Source of the DNA: Saprospiraceae bacterium
Lineage (GTDB): Bacteria > Bacteroidota > Bacteroidia > Chitinophagales > Saprospiraceae
Assembly (NCBI GenBank): GCA_020846655.1
Contig: JADLDL010000300.1
Location: 1-36,353, forward strand
Length of the DNA stretch: 36,353 bases
Direction: 5' to 3'
Numbering within the stretch: position 1 is the first letter of the stretch; the number at the start of each line of letters is the position of its first letter. Shown piece by piece: positions 1-8,828 of this stretch. A program made the translations under genes and the position numbers. The notes under the pieces were generated by a model, which saw only the letters and a list, made by a program, of their open reading frames with translations, ran no database searches and was not told the DNA's origin.

Positions 1-1073
1 ACGGGCACAAACACAGCGGCGATCCGGTCGACCCATTGTTGTACCGGGGCCTTGGAGCCCTGGGCATCCTGCACCATGCGGATAATTTGGGCCAGCAGGG
101 TGTCGCCGCCCACTTGTTGGGCGAGCAGTTGGAGGCTGCCTTTTTGGTTGATGGTGCCGGCCAGCAGTCGGTCGCCGGGGAGTTTGGCGACCGGCACCGG
201 TTCGCCGCTCAGCATACTTTCGTCGACATACGAACTGCCGCTGTGCACCACGCCGTCTACCGGCACTTTATCGCCGGGTTTGACGAGCAGCAAATCGCCG
301 GGCAACACCTGGTCCAGCGGCGTATCGAGTGTTTGTCCATCGGGCAAAAGGCGGGTCACGCTGCGGGGTTGCAGGCCGATTAATTTTTTGATCGCGGAGG
401 AGGTGCTGGCCTTGGCGCGCTCTTCGAGTAGTTTGCCCAGCAGAATAAACGCCACCACGATGCCGGCCGCCTCGAAATAGACGTGGGCATGCAGGCCGCG
501 CCGGTGCCAGAATTCCGGAAAAAGGGTATTGAATACACTGAACAAATACGCAATGCCGGTGCTCAGGGCCACCAGGGTATCCATATTGGCCGAACCGTGG
601 CGGGCCTGCTTCCAGGCATTGACAAAAAACGAACGCCCAAGCCACAAGACCAAAGGGGTGGACAGGGCCCACAATACGTATTCGATGTTGGGGGTGTTCA
701 TGAAAAACATGCCGAGCACACCCAGGGGGAGGGCTAGCGCAAGAGCCACCAAGGTGCGGCGGCGCAAGTGTGCGTAGCGCTGCTGCTGCCGTTGTTCGAG
801 GGCTTCTTTTTCATCGGTGGTATCGGTCAGCACCAGGTCGTAGCCCATGCTTTGCAGGGCTTTTTTCAGCCCTTCGGGGCCGATACGCTGCGGGGCATAC
901 TCGACCTGCACGGTCTCTGCCGCGAAGTTGACGACGGCAGATTGAACCCCCTCCTGGCCTTTCAGGATGGATTCGACGCTGACCGCACAAGCGGCGCAAG
1001 TCATTTCGGTGACGGCAAATTGCCGGCGAACGGTCGGCAAGGCAAGCGGCAGGGCACTGGTATCATCCATCAT
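1..1073 (-). CDS. copA: Copper-translocating P-type ATPase, N-terminal part (runs off the window)
   Basis: Translating the minus strand from the ATG at 1073 (a second ATG follows directly at 1070) gives about 357 residues with no stop before the window edge. Residues 20-85 form an HMA metal-binding domain with the motif MTCAAC (Cys26, Cys29). Hydrophobic segments follow, then the actuator domain with [12 protein letters not shown], the SGE form of the usual TGE loop. The phosphorylation site DKTGT and the ATP-binding domain would lie outside the window. The family exports Cu(I) (or Ag) across the inner membrane. The gene lies 80 bases downstream of an AraC/HMA regulator on the same strand, which suggests a metal-responsive pair. 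Copper rather than zinc or cadmium is inferred from the CxxC HMA domain; the CPC transmembrane motif that would settle it is not visible. Confidence 0.9.
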   Translation of the reverse strand, partial: MMDDTSALPLALPTVRRQFAVTEMTCAACAVSVESILKGQEGVQSAVVNFAAETVQVEYAPQRIGPEGLKKALQSMGYDLVLTDTTDEKEALEQRQQQRYAHLRRRTLVALALALPLGVLGMFFMNTPNIEYVLWALSTPLVLWLGRSFFVNAWKQARHGSANMDTLVALSTGIAYLFSVFNTLFPEFWHRRGLHAHVYFEAAGIVVAFILLGKLLEERAKASTSSAIKKLIGLQPRSVTRLLPDGQTLDTPLDQVLPGDLLLVKPGDKVPVDGVVHSGSSYVDESMLSGEPVPVAKLPGDRLLAGTINQKGSLQLLAQQVGGDTLLAQIIRMVQDAQGSKAPVQQWVDRIAAVFVP

Positions 1074-1153
1074 CTCAGGTCGTTTTTTAATAGCACAAAG
1101 GTCTGTCGGGGAGGCCGCTTCAGCGCTGTAATATTTGGGAAAAGAATTGCACT

Positions 1154-1723
1154 TTATTGGATATTCAATTCATCCAGCGCTTGCCGGCGGCCGGCGTGGT
1201 TGGTTTTAAATGCGCTGGGGGTGAGGCCGGTTATTTTTTTAAACTGGTTGCTCAGGTAGGCCGGGCTGCTGTACCCGAGCCGGTAAGCGATTTCGGCCAG
1301 CGACAACTCGTTGTACGCGAGCCATTCCTTTACTTTTTCAATTTTCTGCAGGATGAAATATTTTTCCAGGGAAAGGCCTTCGACCTCGGAAAAAAGTTTG
1401 GACACCGCCGAGTAGTCGCGCGGAATGGCTTGGGTGATATATTTCACCAGGCTGAACTCCTCCGGCAATTCGCCCGACTGTACTTTTTCGATCAACAAGG
1501 TCTTTACCTTTTCCAGCAACTGGCCGCGCTGGTCGTCGAGGAGTTCAAACCCAACAGCCTCCAGGTCTGCCCGGAGCGAGGTTACCTGGTCAGTGCTCAA
1601 TACGCCGGGCAAGCTTACCTCCCCCAGGCTTATCTGGAGCGCAGCGAGGCCGTTCTTTTCCAAAACCTGCGCTACCGAGAGGATGCAGCGTCGGCAAACC
1701 ATGTTTTTAATGTACAGGATCAT
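1154..1723 (-). CDS. AraC-family regulator with an HMA-like N-terminal domain
   Basis: This protein has 189 residues from the ATG at 1723. The open frame runs further upstream, but that extension reads through a heptamer repeat array and a foldback repeat and starts with GTG, so I reject it. Residues 1-66 ([10 protein letters not shown], then RRC) have the length and beta-alpha-beta pattern of an HMA domain, with CxxC at Cys10 and Cys13. Residues about 85-189 are an AraC helix-turn-helix pair, including [21 protein letters not shown]. The gene is directly upstream of copA on the same strand. Inference: the N-terminal domain senses Cu(I) through the two cysteines and the HTH domain controls copA. 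Related HTH proteins sit beside cation pumps in other Bacteroidota. DNA-binding family is certain; the metal-sensing role is moderately likely. Confidence 0.82.
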   Translation of the reverse strand: MILYIKNMVCRRCILSVAQVLEKNGLAALQISLGEVSLPGVLSTDQVTSLRADLEAVGFELLDDQRGQLLEKVKTLLIEKVQSGELPEEFSLVKYITQAIPRDYSAVSKLFSEVEGLSLEKYFILQKIEKVKEWLAYNELSLAEIAYRLGYSSPAYLSNQFKKITGLTPSAFKTNHAGRRQALDELNIQ

Positions 1724-1814
1724 GGGTGTGTTTCGTGGTGCGTGTTTCGGGGTGCGGGGTGCGTGTTTCGTGTTTCGGGGTGCGGGGTGCGGGGTGCGTG
1801 TTTCGTGTTTTGAA
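1724..1814. repeat. Degenerate heptamer tandem array
   Basis: Thirteen consecutive 7-base units can be read in phase, drawn mainly from four words: gtgcggg, gtgcgtg, tttcggg and tttcgtg (consensus KTKCGKG). The array begins right at the start codon of the AraC/HMA gene, so it occupies its 5' leader or promoter region. In the antisense frame it produces spurious low-complexity peptide. Confidence 0.8.
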
Positions 1815-1882
1815 AAGAAGTATACCATATTGTTGTACAGAATGTTTTGTATTTTTTTGCGCCCGTAGTCCTCCCCCCTGCC

Positions 1883-1973
1883 CCCCTCCAAAGGGGGATA
1901 TTTTGGCTGGCTACGCCATCCAAAACCGCTTTTTATGGAGCGGAGCGACATGAAACCTCCCCCTTTGGAGGGG
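1883..1973. repeat. 15-bp G/C inverted repeat
   Basis: The word cccctccaaaggggg (1883-1897) recurs as its exact reverse complement at 1959-1973, 61 bases apart. A related G-rich word, ccctccccaggggggag, ends the window near 36337-36353, which suggests a dispersed family. From memory, similar words are common between Bacteroidota genes. There is no coding potential of its own. Confidence 0.7.
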
Positions 1974-1989
1974 ATGTCGGGCGCCACTC

Positions 1990-2262
1990 AGTTGCACCCC
2001 TAAAACCCGGCAGTAAAGTTGTACCCTGGAATTGGACTGTGCAGGGGCAGCGCCCCGGAAGATTTGTAGTAAAAGTAAGCAATACGAGGCATGGAGGTGC
2101 AGCGCACCGCAATAGGTTTCGGTGCGCTGCACCTCCACGTCAATTATTGGTACCTAATGCTACAAATCTTTCGCGGCGCTGCCGCTCGCTACGTAATTAA
2201 AAATCAAGTTGTCACACCAAGATAGAGGTACAACTTTATTGCCGGGTTTTAGGTGTGCAACT
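1990..2262. mobile_element. MITE-like element with 36-bp terminal inverted repeats and nested palindromes
   Basis: The outer arms 1990-2025 and 2227-2262 are reverse complements over 36 bases with two mismatches (arm begins agttgcacccctaaaacc). Inside, 2046-2069 pairs with 2160-2183 over 24 bases with about two mismatches. The centre is a perfect 18-bp stem, 2092-2109 with 2120-2137, closing a 10-base loop. The element is about 273 bases long and has no open frame that looks real. Size, terminal inverted repeats and lack of coding capacity fit a non-autonomous element (MITE), but no clear target-site duplication is visible. It could instead be a REP-type palindrome or encode a highly folded RNA. 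Confidence 0.65.
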
Positions 2263-2481
2263 TAGAGTCGCTCGGCAAGGGGGACAGAGGGAGGACTGAG
2301 GGCGCAAAACCCGCGTAATTTCATTTACTACCTAATATCAGGCAGGCTTTCAAGTGGTATTCCGGACAAAGTCCGGCCTATACGAGAGCGAAGTCTGAAG
2401 ATTTCGCTCAGCAAGGACTTCGCCCAGCAAGTCACAAGGGTGGCACACGCCGGCAACATCGCCACTGTGTACCACCCTTCG
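2263..2481. other. Gene-free spacer with small hairpins
   Basis: No convincing gene. Two small hairpins are visible: ccggac/gtccgg with a 3-base loop at 2363-2377, and gagcgaa/ttcgctc just downstream. A 63-residue minus-strand frame here reads partly through the octamer array and is rejected. Confidence 0.5.
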
Positions 2482-2657
2482 AACCCTCTAACCGTCCAAC
2501 CATCTAACCATCTAACCATCTAACCGTCTAACCGTCCAACCATCTAACCGTCCAACCATCTAACCGTCCAACCTTCGAACCATCTAACCGTCTAACCATC
2601 TAACCGTCCAACCTTCCAACCTTCCAACCATCTAACCTTCTAACCCTCCAACCCTTA
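2482..2657. repeat. Octamer tandem array, 22 copies
   Basis: Twenty-two uninterrupted 8-base units fit the pattern AACCNTCY (aaccatct, aaccgtcc, aaccgtct, aaccttcc and similar), all in phase. AACC, T at position 6 and usually C at position 7 are constant; positions 5 and 8 vary. The last unit (aaccctta) contains the complement of the TAA stop codon of the alpha-2-macroglobulin gene, so the array starts exactly where that reading frame ends. It is not a CRISPR array: units are too short and there are no spacers. Confidence 0.92.
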
Positions 2658-5600
2658 CTCCACCTTGACCCGGATGCCTTGCGAGTGGCTGGTAAATTCC
2701 GGCGCATACATGCATTGCAAGGTGGTGATGCCGTTGGAAAAATCGCCCCGGTGGCTCACCACCAGTGGATATTCGAAGACAAAAGTGCCGCGCGGCAGGT
2801 AGTCGATGAAGAAGTGCGTAGCCAGGTCTTTGGTGCTTTCGTAGTAGCCCAGGCCGTCTTGCCAGCGGTAGCCGCTCAGTACGTTGAGGGGCTCCAGGCC
2901 GCTGGCCCGCATGTCCTTGAGGTGCACGTATTCCATTTGCCGGTCGACCCGGATTTCGATGCGCACCTTGATTTTGTCGCCGGGGTGCAGCACGCTGCCT
3001 TCGCCGATGGGGACCAGTTTAGGGCCGGTGGCCGAGTTTTCCTCCCGGTACAGTTGTTTTACGATGGTCAGCGGCGTTTTCCGGAAGGATTTGATCTTGT
3101 CCAGGTCCTCAAAATACTGCCAGTAGGCGGCGCCCCACACCAGGTTGCTGTTGGGGTTCTCGACTTTGATCGTACTCCAGTTGGACTTCACGTCTTTGCC
3201 TGCCCAGGATTCCTTGAAATAGCCCGTACCCGGTTCATATTCAGCGGGCTTGAGGGTTTTGCCGCCCAGGCTGACCTGCACGGGTTTGGTGTTGTTCAGC
3301 CAGTTGTCGCCGTGCAGCAGGAGGGCATACACCGCTTCGGCGGTGGCTTTGGTGCTTTCCCAGCGGTTGGTTTGTTTGTTTTTCAGCAGCCAGACGCGCA
3401 GTTCCTCTACGGCACGAGGGTCTTTGCCGGCTTCGTCAAACACTTCGACCATCAGGGCCTGGGTTTCGATGGGCAGTTGGTACCAGTACATACCCCAGTC
3501 GAAGGGCCAGTACATGCCCAGTTCCTCGGTCACGAGGGCGCGTTCGCGCAGGCTGGCCACGATTTTGGTGGAGGTGGCGGCGCGGCCGCTGCGGTGCAAG
3601 GCGAGCGCCAGGAGGCCTTCCTGGTACAGGCCTTTGCCCAACCAGTACTTTTCGGCTTGTCCGAGGTAATAGTTGACCACCTGATCGCTGGCATCCAGCC
3701 CGGCAAAGGAGCGGGCGTAGAGGTATTGGATCACGAGGCCATCGAGGTGATCGTCGTCCCACTTGGCCTTGCCTTTTTCCACGGCTTTTTCCAGTTCGCG
3801 GTAGTGTTCACGCACTTTTTCGTCGCAAAACGCGAGAGCCGAGTTCCACATTTCCGCTGTGCGGGGGTCGTTTTGGGTAGACAAGGCGCCGAGTTTGTCG
3901 AGGTGCCCGAAGCCGGTCACGATGTACTGGGTGATGTACCAGTCTTCGCGGCCGCCCGGAAACCAGGGCCAGCCGCCGTTGGGCGCCTGCCGTTCGCTGA
4001 GGGTAGCCAACACGCGCTCCTGCTCGTCGCCCATGCGGTTGAGGTCGAAGAGGAGGGCGATGTTTTGCTTTTGCTGCTCTTCGCTTTGGGCATCCAATAC
4101 CCAGGGCGTTTCTTCGAGCAGGGCCGTTTTGAGTTCCTGGTTTTTGGACAAATTGCTTTTCATAGCGTTTGTCCCTTTCCATTTGTCGTAGATCCGGCGC
4201 AGGTTGGGCATTTTTTGCGTGACGCTGGAGGCCAGCGCGTTGGCGTAAAAACGGCTGAATATCTGCTCAGTGCATTCGTGCGGAAACTCCATCAGGTAGG
4301 GCAAGGCCTGCACGGCGTACCAGGCGGGGTTGCTCGTAAATTCGAGGGTGTAGCGTTCGCTGCGCAGGGTACCCGAACTGCTGTTTTTGAGGTTTTCAAA
4401 AACCACGGTTTTGCTTTGGTTCCCACGCACGGTGATGGGCAGCGTTTCGGTGACCAGCATACGGTTGCTCAGTACGGGCAGGGTATTTTCTTCACCGTCG
4501 GTAAAGGTTTTGCCTTCGGCAAATACTTGCCAGGTAAGGCCATTCAGGCCGCCGTCGGGAACCCGCAAGCGCCAGGAAACGGGCGCCGACTGGCCGGCTG
4601 GCACCGAAAACGACACCACTTGTTGCTCGCGACCGAGGCCGAAAGCACCCTCGGCGGCGACCATGCTGCCGGCGTCGAAAAGTTTGAGGGTGGCGGTGCC
4701 GCTGATCGGGGCTTGAGAAAGGTTGCTGACTTTGGCCGTGAACTCCAGGGCATCGCCCTCGCGCAGGAAACGCGGCGGGTTGGTGATGATCATCAGGTCT
4801 TTTTGCGTGACCACCGATTTTTCCGACACGGCCCATTCCAGTTCTTTGGTGTGGGCAAAGGTCAGCAGTTTCCAGCGGGTCAGCGCTTCGTTCATCGTGA
4901 ATTTCAACACCACGTTGCCTTCGGCGTCGGTGCGCAGTTCCGGGAAGAAAAAGACCGTTTCGCTCAGGTTGCGGCGCGGGGCGGGTGGCGGTGGTGGCGG
5001 TGGCGGCGCTCCACCGGCCACGGTGTATTCGCTGGGTGGATTAACAGACACCCCTGCTGCCTTGCCGGCTATGGCCGAGGGGACGTCCATTTCCGCAGCC
5101 GGGGCGGCCGGAGCGGTACTCATCTCCATTTTTTCTTCCATCATCATCCCGTCGGCGCGGTAGTTTGCCACCGTAGAACGCATCAGCATGCCAGGCTGGC
5201 GTCCGCCATACAACGGGAAGTTGAACCAGTTCAACTGGTCGAACCGGCGCTCGCCCGGCTGCGGCAGGCCTTCGGTAGGGCGAAAGCGGTTTTCACCGTT
5301 TAAAAAGGTAAAACTGCTGCTGCTGAAATTGGCGCCTTCATAGGCAAACGGGAAACGGATTCCGCCCCAATTGTGCGGCAGAAACTGATCCAGTGAAGCG
5401 TCGTAGAGGGCAGCCACCATCTCGGCAGCCACCTTGTCCTTCTTCGGGCCGCTGATCCGGATGCGCCACTCTTCTTTTTGTCCGGGCAACAATTTGTCGC
5501 GGAAACTTTCGTAGCGGATCGTCAGGTCTTTGTTGCTCCAGGGCACTGCCACCGGTATAATGACGCTGTAAAACCGGTTGTTTTTTATCGAAAACGCGTC

Positions 5601-8600
5601 GATGAAAAATCCGCCGCGATCGCTCTCGGCAACTGGAAAATCGGCTGTTTGCGCGCCGTTGCTCAGCGAAAGCCAGCGGGGGGGCTGCATTTTTCCGCCC
5701 CGGGTATCCACCAACAGGAACGACAGGCGTTCGGCCTTGCCGCCCAGCCAGACGCGGGCAGTTTCGCCGGGAGCGAGGGTGTTTTTCTCCAGCGTAGCGG
5801 TGGGCTCCACAAAGCGGGTTGCCGGGTTTTTGGTGTCCAAAACCCGCACAAAACGTTTGATTTCAATGGCTTCGCCAAAAGCATCTTTTGTTTGCAGGAC
5901 GACGCGGTAGTAGCCCGGCGTCATGCGGCCGGCCGACAGATCGGCTTGTTTGGCGGTAGCCGTGTTAAAATTGATGAGCCGGGCGGGCTCGGCGCCGCTC
6001 CATTTTTCCGGGTTATCCTCGTCGTTCCAGGCGTAATTGGGAAAATCGCGGTGAAAATCCACCTCCAGGATCGTCTGGATGTCGGTTTTTCCCCAGTAGC
6101 GTTCGACAAAGGTTTGCTTCGGGTCGTTCAGGCGCATCACGCTGATGGTGCCCGCAGCGGCCTGAAACTGGCCGGCGGTGTTGGTGGTGGTGATGGTCAC
6201 CTGACTGAGGCTGTCCAAGGGCTCTTCAGCGCGGAGTTCGAAGTCCACATTCAGGGCAATGTACCCGGCGGACAGGCTGGTTTCGCTGCTACGCGTTTCG
6301 CCGGTGATATCGGTGACGTCGGCAATGACCTGATAATCGAACAGCGGCTGGTCTTTTTTAGGGATGCTGCGGTCGGGCAGCGCAGTGAACGTGATTTCGA
6401 AACTACCGTCGGCTCCTGTTTTGGCTTCGCCGTTGGCAATTTCCATCCGTTCGGTAGGGCCCGGGAAGCGTTTGCTCCACCAGTTCCACCAGGGGAAACG
6501 CGCTTGCCGCACCACGCGGTAGCGCAATTGCGCGCCGTCGACGGCACTGCCGGCGTAGTTTTTGGCTTCGCCGCGCACCTTTACCGTTTCATTGACGCGG
6601 TAGGCGCCCTCGATGGGTTTGAACGTCACCTCGAAACGCGGGCGTTTGTATTCCTCCACATTGAACCAGGCACTGCCTTCCATACCTTCGGCTTCGATGC
6701 GCATCGGGCCGGCGAGGCCGGTAGCCGGGGCGGTGAAGGCGCCGTTGAAGGTGCCAAATTCGTTGGTTTTCAATTTCAACTGGGCCTTTTCCTGGCCGTT
6801 GGTGTCGAAAAACTTGACCAGCGCGACCGTGTTCGGAACAATCTTGGGAAAATCTTTTGCGTCGCGCTGGAGCACGATGCCTTTGAAATACACGGTTTGG
6901 CCGGGGCGGTACAGGGCTCGGTCGGTGAAAAACTGGGCCTCGCGCTGCCGGTAGGGTTGTTCGTTGCGGTAGTTGCTGAAGCGTTCGCCCAGCCAGAGCG
7001 AATCCGGACCGCTGCTGAGTCGCAGGCTAAACCCTATGTTTTCTGGCAAATTGGGTTGCAGCAGGCCATCGCGGTCGCTTTGGGCCTGGCGGCTCAGTTG
7101 GCGGGCGTTTTCGCGGGCATTTCGGTCCCAACGGTACTCAAAAAAATCGGCCTGCACGCCGGCCAGGGGCGCGCCTGTTTGGCGGTGTGCCACGGCAAAA
7201 TGCGTCTGGCCATTGTTCCGAAACTGCACGCCAGCCAGGTTGGAGCAAGTGAAGGGCACAAAACTGGTGTAGGCATTGTCATCCGAGAATTTTTCGGTGC
7301 TCGACACCAGGGCGTAGTAGCGGCCGGGGGGCAGGGCGTCGAGTTTGATTTCGGTGCGGTGCTGGTGAAAATCACCGGGGTTGCTGATGCTCCAGCTGCG
7401 CTGTTGCAAGGCGGGGCGGCCGTTAAGATAGGGCAGGCGTTGCTCCCATTCGACCGTGTTGAACGCATCCGGGTCGTTGGGCACCGACACTACTTTTACC
7501 CAAACTTTATCTATGTTTTTATAGGAAACAGCCAGCAGGACGGGCTTTTCCGGCAGGCTGACCAGTTCGGCTTCGAGGTTGAGCGAGGTACGGCGGATGT
7601 CGGCCAGCAAGGCCTGGCATTGTCCGGCGCCAAAGGTGTTGGGGTGCCGCCGGATGGCGTCTTCACATTCCGTGACGGCGCGGCGCAGGAGGCTGCCGTC
7701 GGTAGGCGTCGTGGCGGTGGCGCGGTTGTCGGCATCGACCAGGGCTTGCGCCAGGGCATACACGATTTCAGCGTCGACGGGGTGGTTGTAATGGGCCTTG
7801 TGGAGGTATTCGAGGGCGCGTTCGTACAGGTTGTGTTTGTCTTCCAACACGGCATTGTTCCGGACAAACTGGAGGCGCAGCAAGTCGTTGGACACCTGTG
7901 CGGCTTCGCCGGCCGGGCCGCTCAGCAGTTGCTGGAACAGGCGGAGGCCCAGCCATTTGCCCGAACTGGAATCGCGGGTGGCGAAAGTGGTTTTGACAAA
8001 CTCGGCAGCCGGGTCGAAAGCGGCGGGCTGATCGAGGTAAAATTTGTAGGCGGGCTCGGTGAGGTAGCTGCGTTCGTTGGCAAAATAGCCCAGTGCGCGG
8101 TGCGCCAGCAGATCAAAGAGGCTGGGGCGCAAGGCTTCGTTGGCCAGGGTATCGCCTTTGCCGGGCGTCAGAATGGCTCGGAACGATTCGACGGAAAATC
8201 TGCGCAAGGCATCCGCTTTGGCTACCGAGCGGATGTATTCGTCCAGGGCTTTTTGTTCGAGTTGGGCAGCCGACCAGGTCAGGATGTCGCCGCCTTCGCC
8301 GTCGGGGACGGGCGTGCGCTCCTGAATGCGCCAGCCTTGGTTCTGTAGGTACGTGGCGTATAGTTCGCCCAGCAGGCTATGCAGGATGGATTGTTCGGGT
8401 TCGCCAGCGGTTTTGGCTTCGCCTTCAAAGATCTGCACGGCTTTGACGAAGCCGTCTTCTTCGAGTTGGGTGGTGTATTTGCCCCGAAACAGCAGCGTTT
8501 TGATCAACTGCGGGGTGTTTTGTTCTTTTTTAGCCCGGGCGGAGAGCAGTTCCGTGCGTTCGAGTGCGCTTTTGAACAGGCCCTGGCGTTCGAGGCTGTC

Positions 8601-8777
8601 TATTGCGGTCCATTCGGCGGCGTAATCGCCCGGCGGGGCGGCAGCGGGTATCGGCATTTCTTTTTTAATGACGGGTGGAGTGAATACAGCGGGGGAGCTG
8701 CTTTTTTGCGCTGTTTTGCAAAAGGACAAAAGTAGGACGCCCAGGAGCAAGAGGTACCCAAATCGTGTGTTGATCAT
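2655..8777 (-). CDS. Alpha-2-macroglobulin family lipoprotein with thioester motif
   Basis: This protein has 2040 residues from the ATG at 8777; a longer frame from a TTG at 8822 adds nothing conserved. The N-terminus is a lipoprotein signal ending LLLSFC (Cys20). Around residue 619, DRALYRPGQTVYFKG marks an MG2 domain, with further MG domains after it. A poly-proline hinge lies near residue 1257. The A2M domain (VFFFPELRTDAEG, then LTRWKLLTFAHTKE) covers about 1275-1310. The motif CTEQ at Cys1502 is the thioester site, followed by an alpha-alpha barrel region and receptor-binding-like C-terminus. Bacterial members are thought to trap proteases in the periplasm or at the cell surface. The usual partner pbpC is not next to it. 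An octamer array begins at its stop codon. The frame on the opposite strand is a high-GC shadow. Confidence 0.93.
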   Translation of the reverse strand: MINTRFGYLLLLGVLLLSFCKTAQKSSSPAVFTPPVIKKEMPIPAAAPPGDYAAEWTAIDSLERQGLFKSALERTELLSARAKKEQNTPQLIKTLLFRGKYTTQLEEDGFVKAVQIFEGEAKTAGEPEQSILHSLLGELYATYLQNQGWRIQERTPVPDGEGGDILTWSAAQLEQKALDEYIRSVAKADALRRFSVESFRAILTPGKGDTLANEALRPSLFDLLAHRALGYFANERSYLTEPAYKFYLDQPAAFDPAAEFVKTTFATRDSSSGKWLGLRLFQQLLSGPAGEAAQVSNDLLRLQFVRNNAVLEDKHNLYERALEYLHKAHYNHPVDAEIVYALAQALVDADNRATATTPTDGSLLRRAVTECEDAIRRHPNTFGAGQCQALLADIRRTSLNLEAELVSLPEKPVLLAVSYKNIDKVWVKVVSVPNDPDAFNTVEWEQRLPYLNGRPALQQRSWSISNPGDFHQHRTEIKLDALPPGRYYALVSSTEKFSDDNAYTSFVPFTCSNLAGVQFRNNGQTHFAVAHRQTGAPLAGVQADFFEYRWDRNARENARQLSRQAQSDRDGLLQPNLPENIGFSLRLSSGPDSLWLGERFSNYRNEQPYRQREAQFFTDRALYRPGQTVYFKGIVLQRDAKDFPKIVPNTVALVKFFDTNGQEKAQLKLKTNEFGTFNGAFTAPATGLAGPMRIEAEGMEGSAWFNVEEYKRPRFEVTFKPIEGAYRVNETVKVRGEAKNYAGSAVDGAQLRYRVVRQARFPWWNWWSKRFPGPTERMEIANGEAKTGADGSFEITFTALPDRSIPKKDQPLFDYQVIADVTDITGETRSSETSLSAGYIALNVDFELRAEEPLDSLSQVTITTTNTAGQFQAAAGTISVMRLNDPKQTFVERYWGKTDIQTILEVDFHRDFPNYAWNDEDNPEKWSGAEPARLINFNTATAKQADLSAGRMTPGYYRVVLQTKDAFGEAIEIKRFVRVLDTKNPATRFVEPTATLEKNTLAPGETARVWLGGKAERLSFLLVDTRGGKMQPPRWLSLSNGAQTADFPVAESDRGGFFIDAFSIKNNRFYSVIIPVAVPWSNKDLTIRYESFRDKLLPGQKEEWRIRISGPKKDKVAAEMVAALYDASLDQFLPHNWGGIRFPFAYEGANFSSSSFTFLNGENRFRPTEGLPQPGERRFDQLNWFNFPLYGGRQPGMLMRSTVANYRADGMMMEEKMEMSTAPAAPAAEMDVPSAIAGKAAGVSVNPPSEYTVAGGAPPPPPPPPAPRRNLSETVFFFPELRTDAEGNVVLKFTMNEALTRWKLLTFAHTKELEWAVSEKSVVTQKDLMIITNPPRFLREGDALEFTAKVSNLSQAPISGTATLKLFDAGSMVAAEGAFGLGREQQVVSFSVPAGQSAPVSWRLRVPDGGLNGLTWQVFAEGKTFTDGEENTLPVLSNRMLVTETLPITVRGNQSKTVVFENLKNSSSGTLRSERYTLEFTSNPAWYAVQALPYLMEFPHECTEQIFSRFYANALASSVTQKMPNLRRIYDKWKGTNAMKSNLSKNQELKTALLEETPWVLDAQSEEQQKQNIALLFDLNRMGDEQERVLATLSERQAPNGGWPWFPGGREDWYITQYIVTGFGHLDKLGALSTQNDPRTAEMWNSALAFCDEKVREHYRELEKAVEKGKAKWDDDHLDGLVIQYLYARSFAGLDASDQVVNYYLGQAEKYWLGKGLYQEGLLALALHRSGRAATSTKIVASLRERALVTEELGMYWPFDWGMYWYQLPIETQALMVEVFDEAGKDPRAVEELRVWLLKNKQTNRWESTKATAEAVYALLLHGDNWLNNTKPVQVSLGGKTLKPAEYEPGTGYFKESWAGKDVKSNWSTIKVENPNSNLVWGAAYWQYFEDLDKIKSFRKTPLTIVKQLYREENSATGPKLVPIGEGSVLHPGDKIKVRIEIRVDRQMEYVHLKDMRASGLEPLNVLSGYRWQDGLGYYESTKDLATHFFIDYLPRGTFVFEYPLVVSHRGDFSNGITTLQCMYAPEFTSHSQGIRVKVE

Positions 8778-8828
8778 AGTGAATTGGTAAATATGGTTCG
8801 TTTGAATGGCTGGGGCAAACAATGGAAT

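Noticed and set aside
1724-1987. N-terminal extension of the AraC/HMA gene to a GTG at 1987
   Set aside because: The 88 extra residues are encoded by a heptamer array and a foldback repeat and lack any conserved sequence; the ATG at 1723 starts the HMA fold directly.
2328-2519. 63-residue minus-strand frame in the repeat region
   Set aside because: Its start lies in the octamer array and the rest has no family resemblance.
2482-2657. CRISPR array
   Set aside because: Units are 8 bases with no spacers and no cas genes nearby.
2679-8348. Two very long plus-strand open frames (874 and 956 codons) opposite the alpha-2-macroglobulin gene
   Set aside because: They are antisense to a gene with clear domains and motifs, have no recognisable domain, and are the expected shadow in GC-rich DNA.
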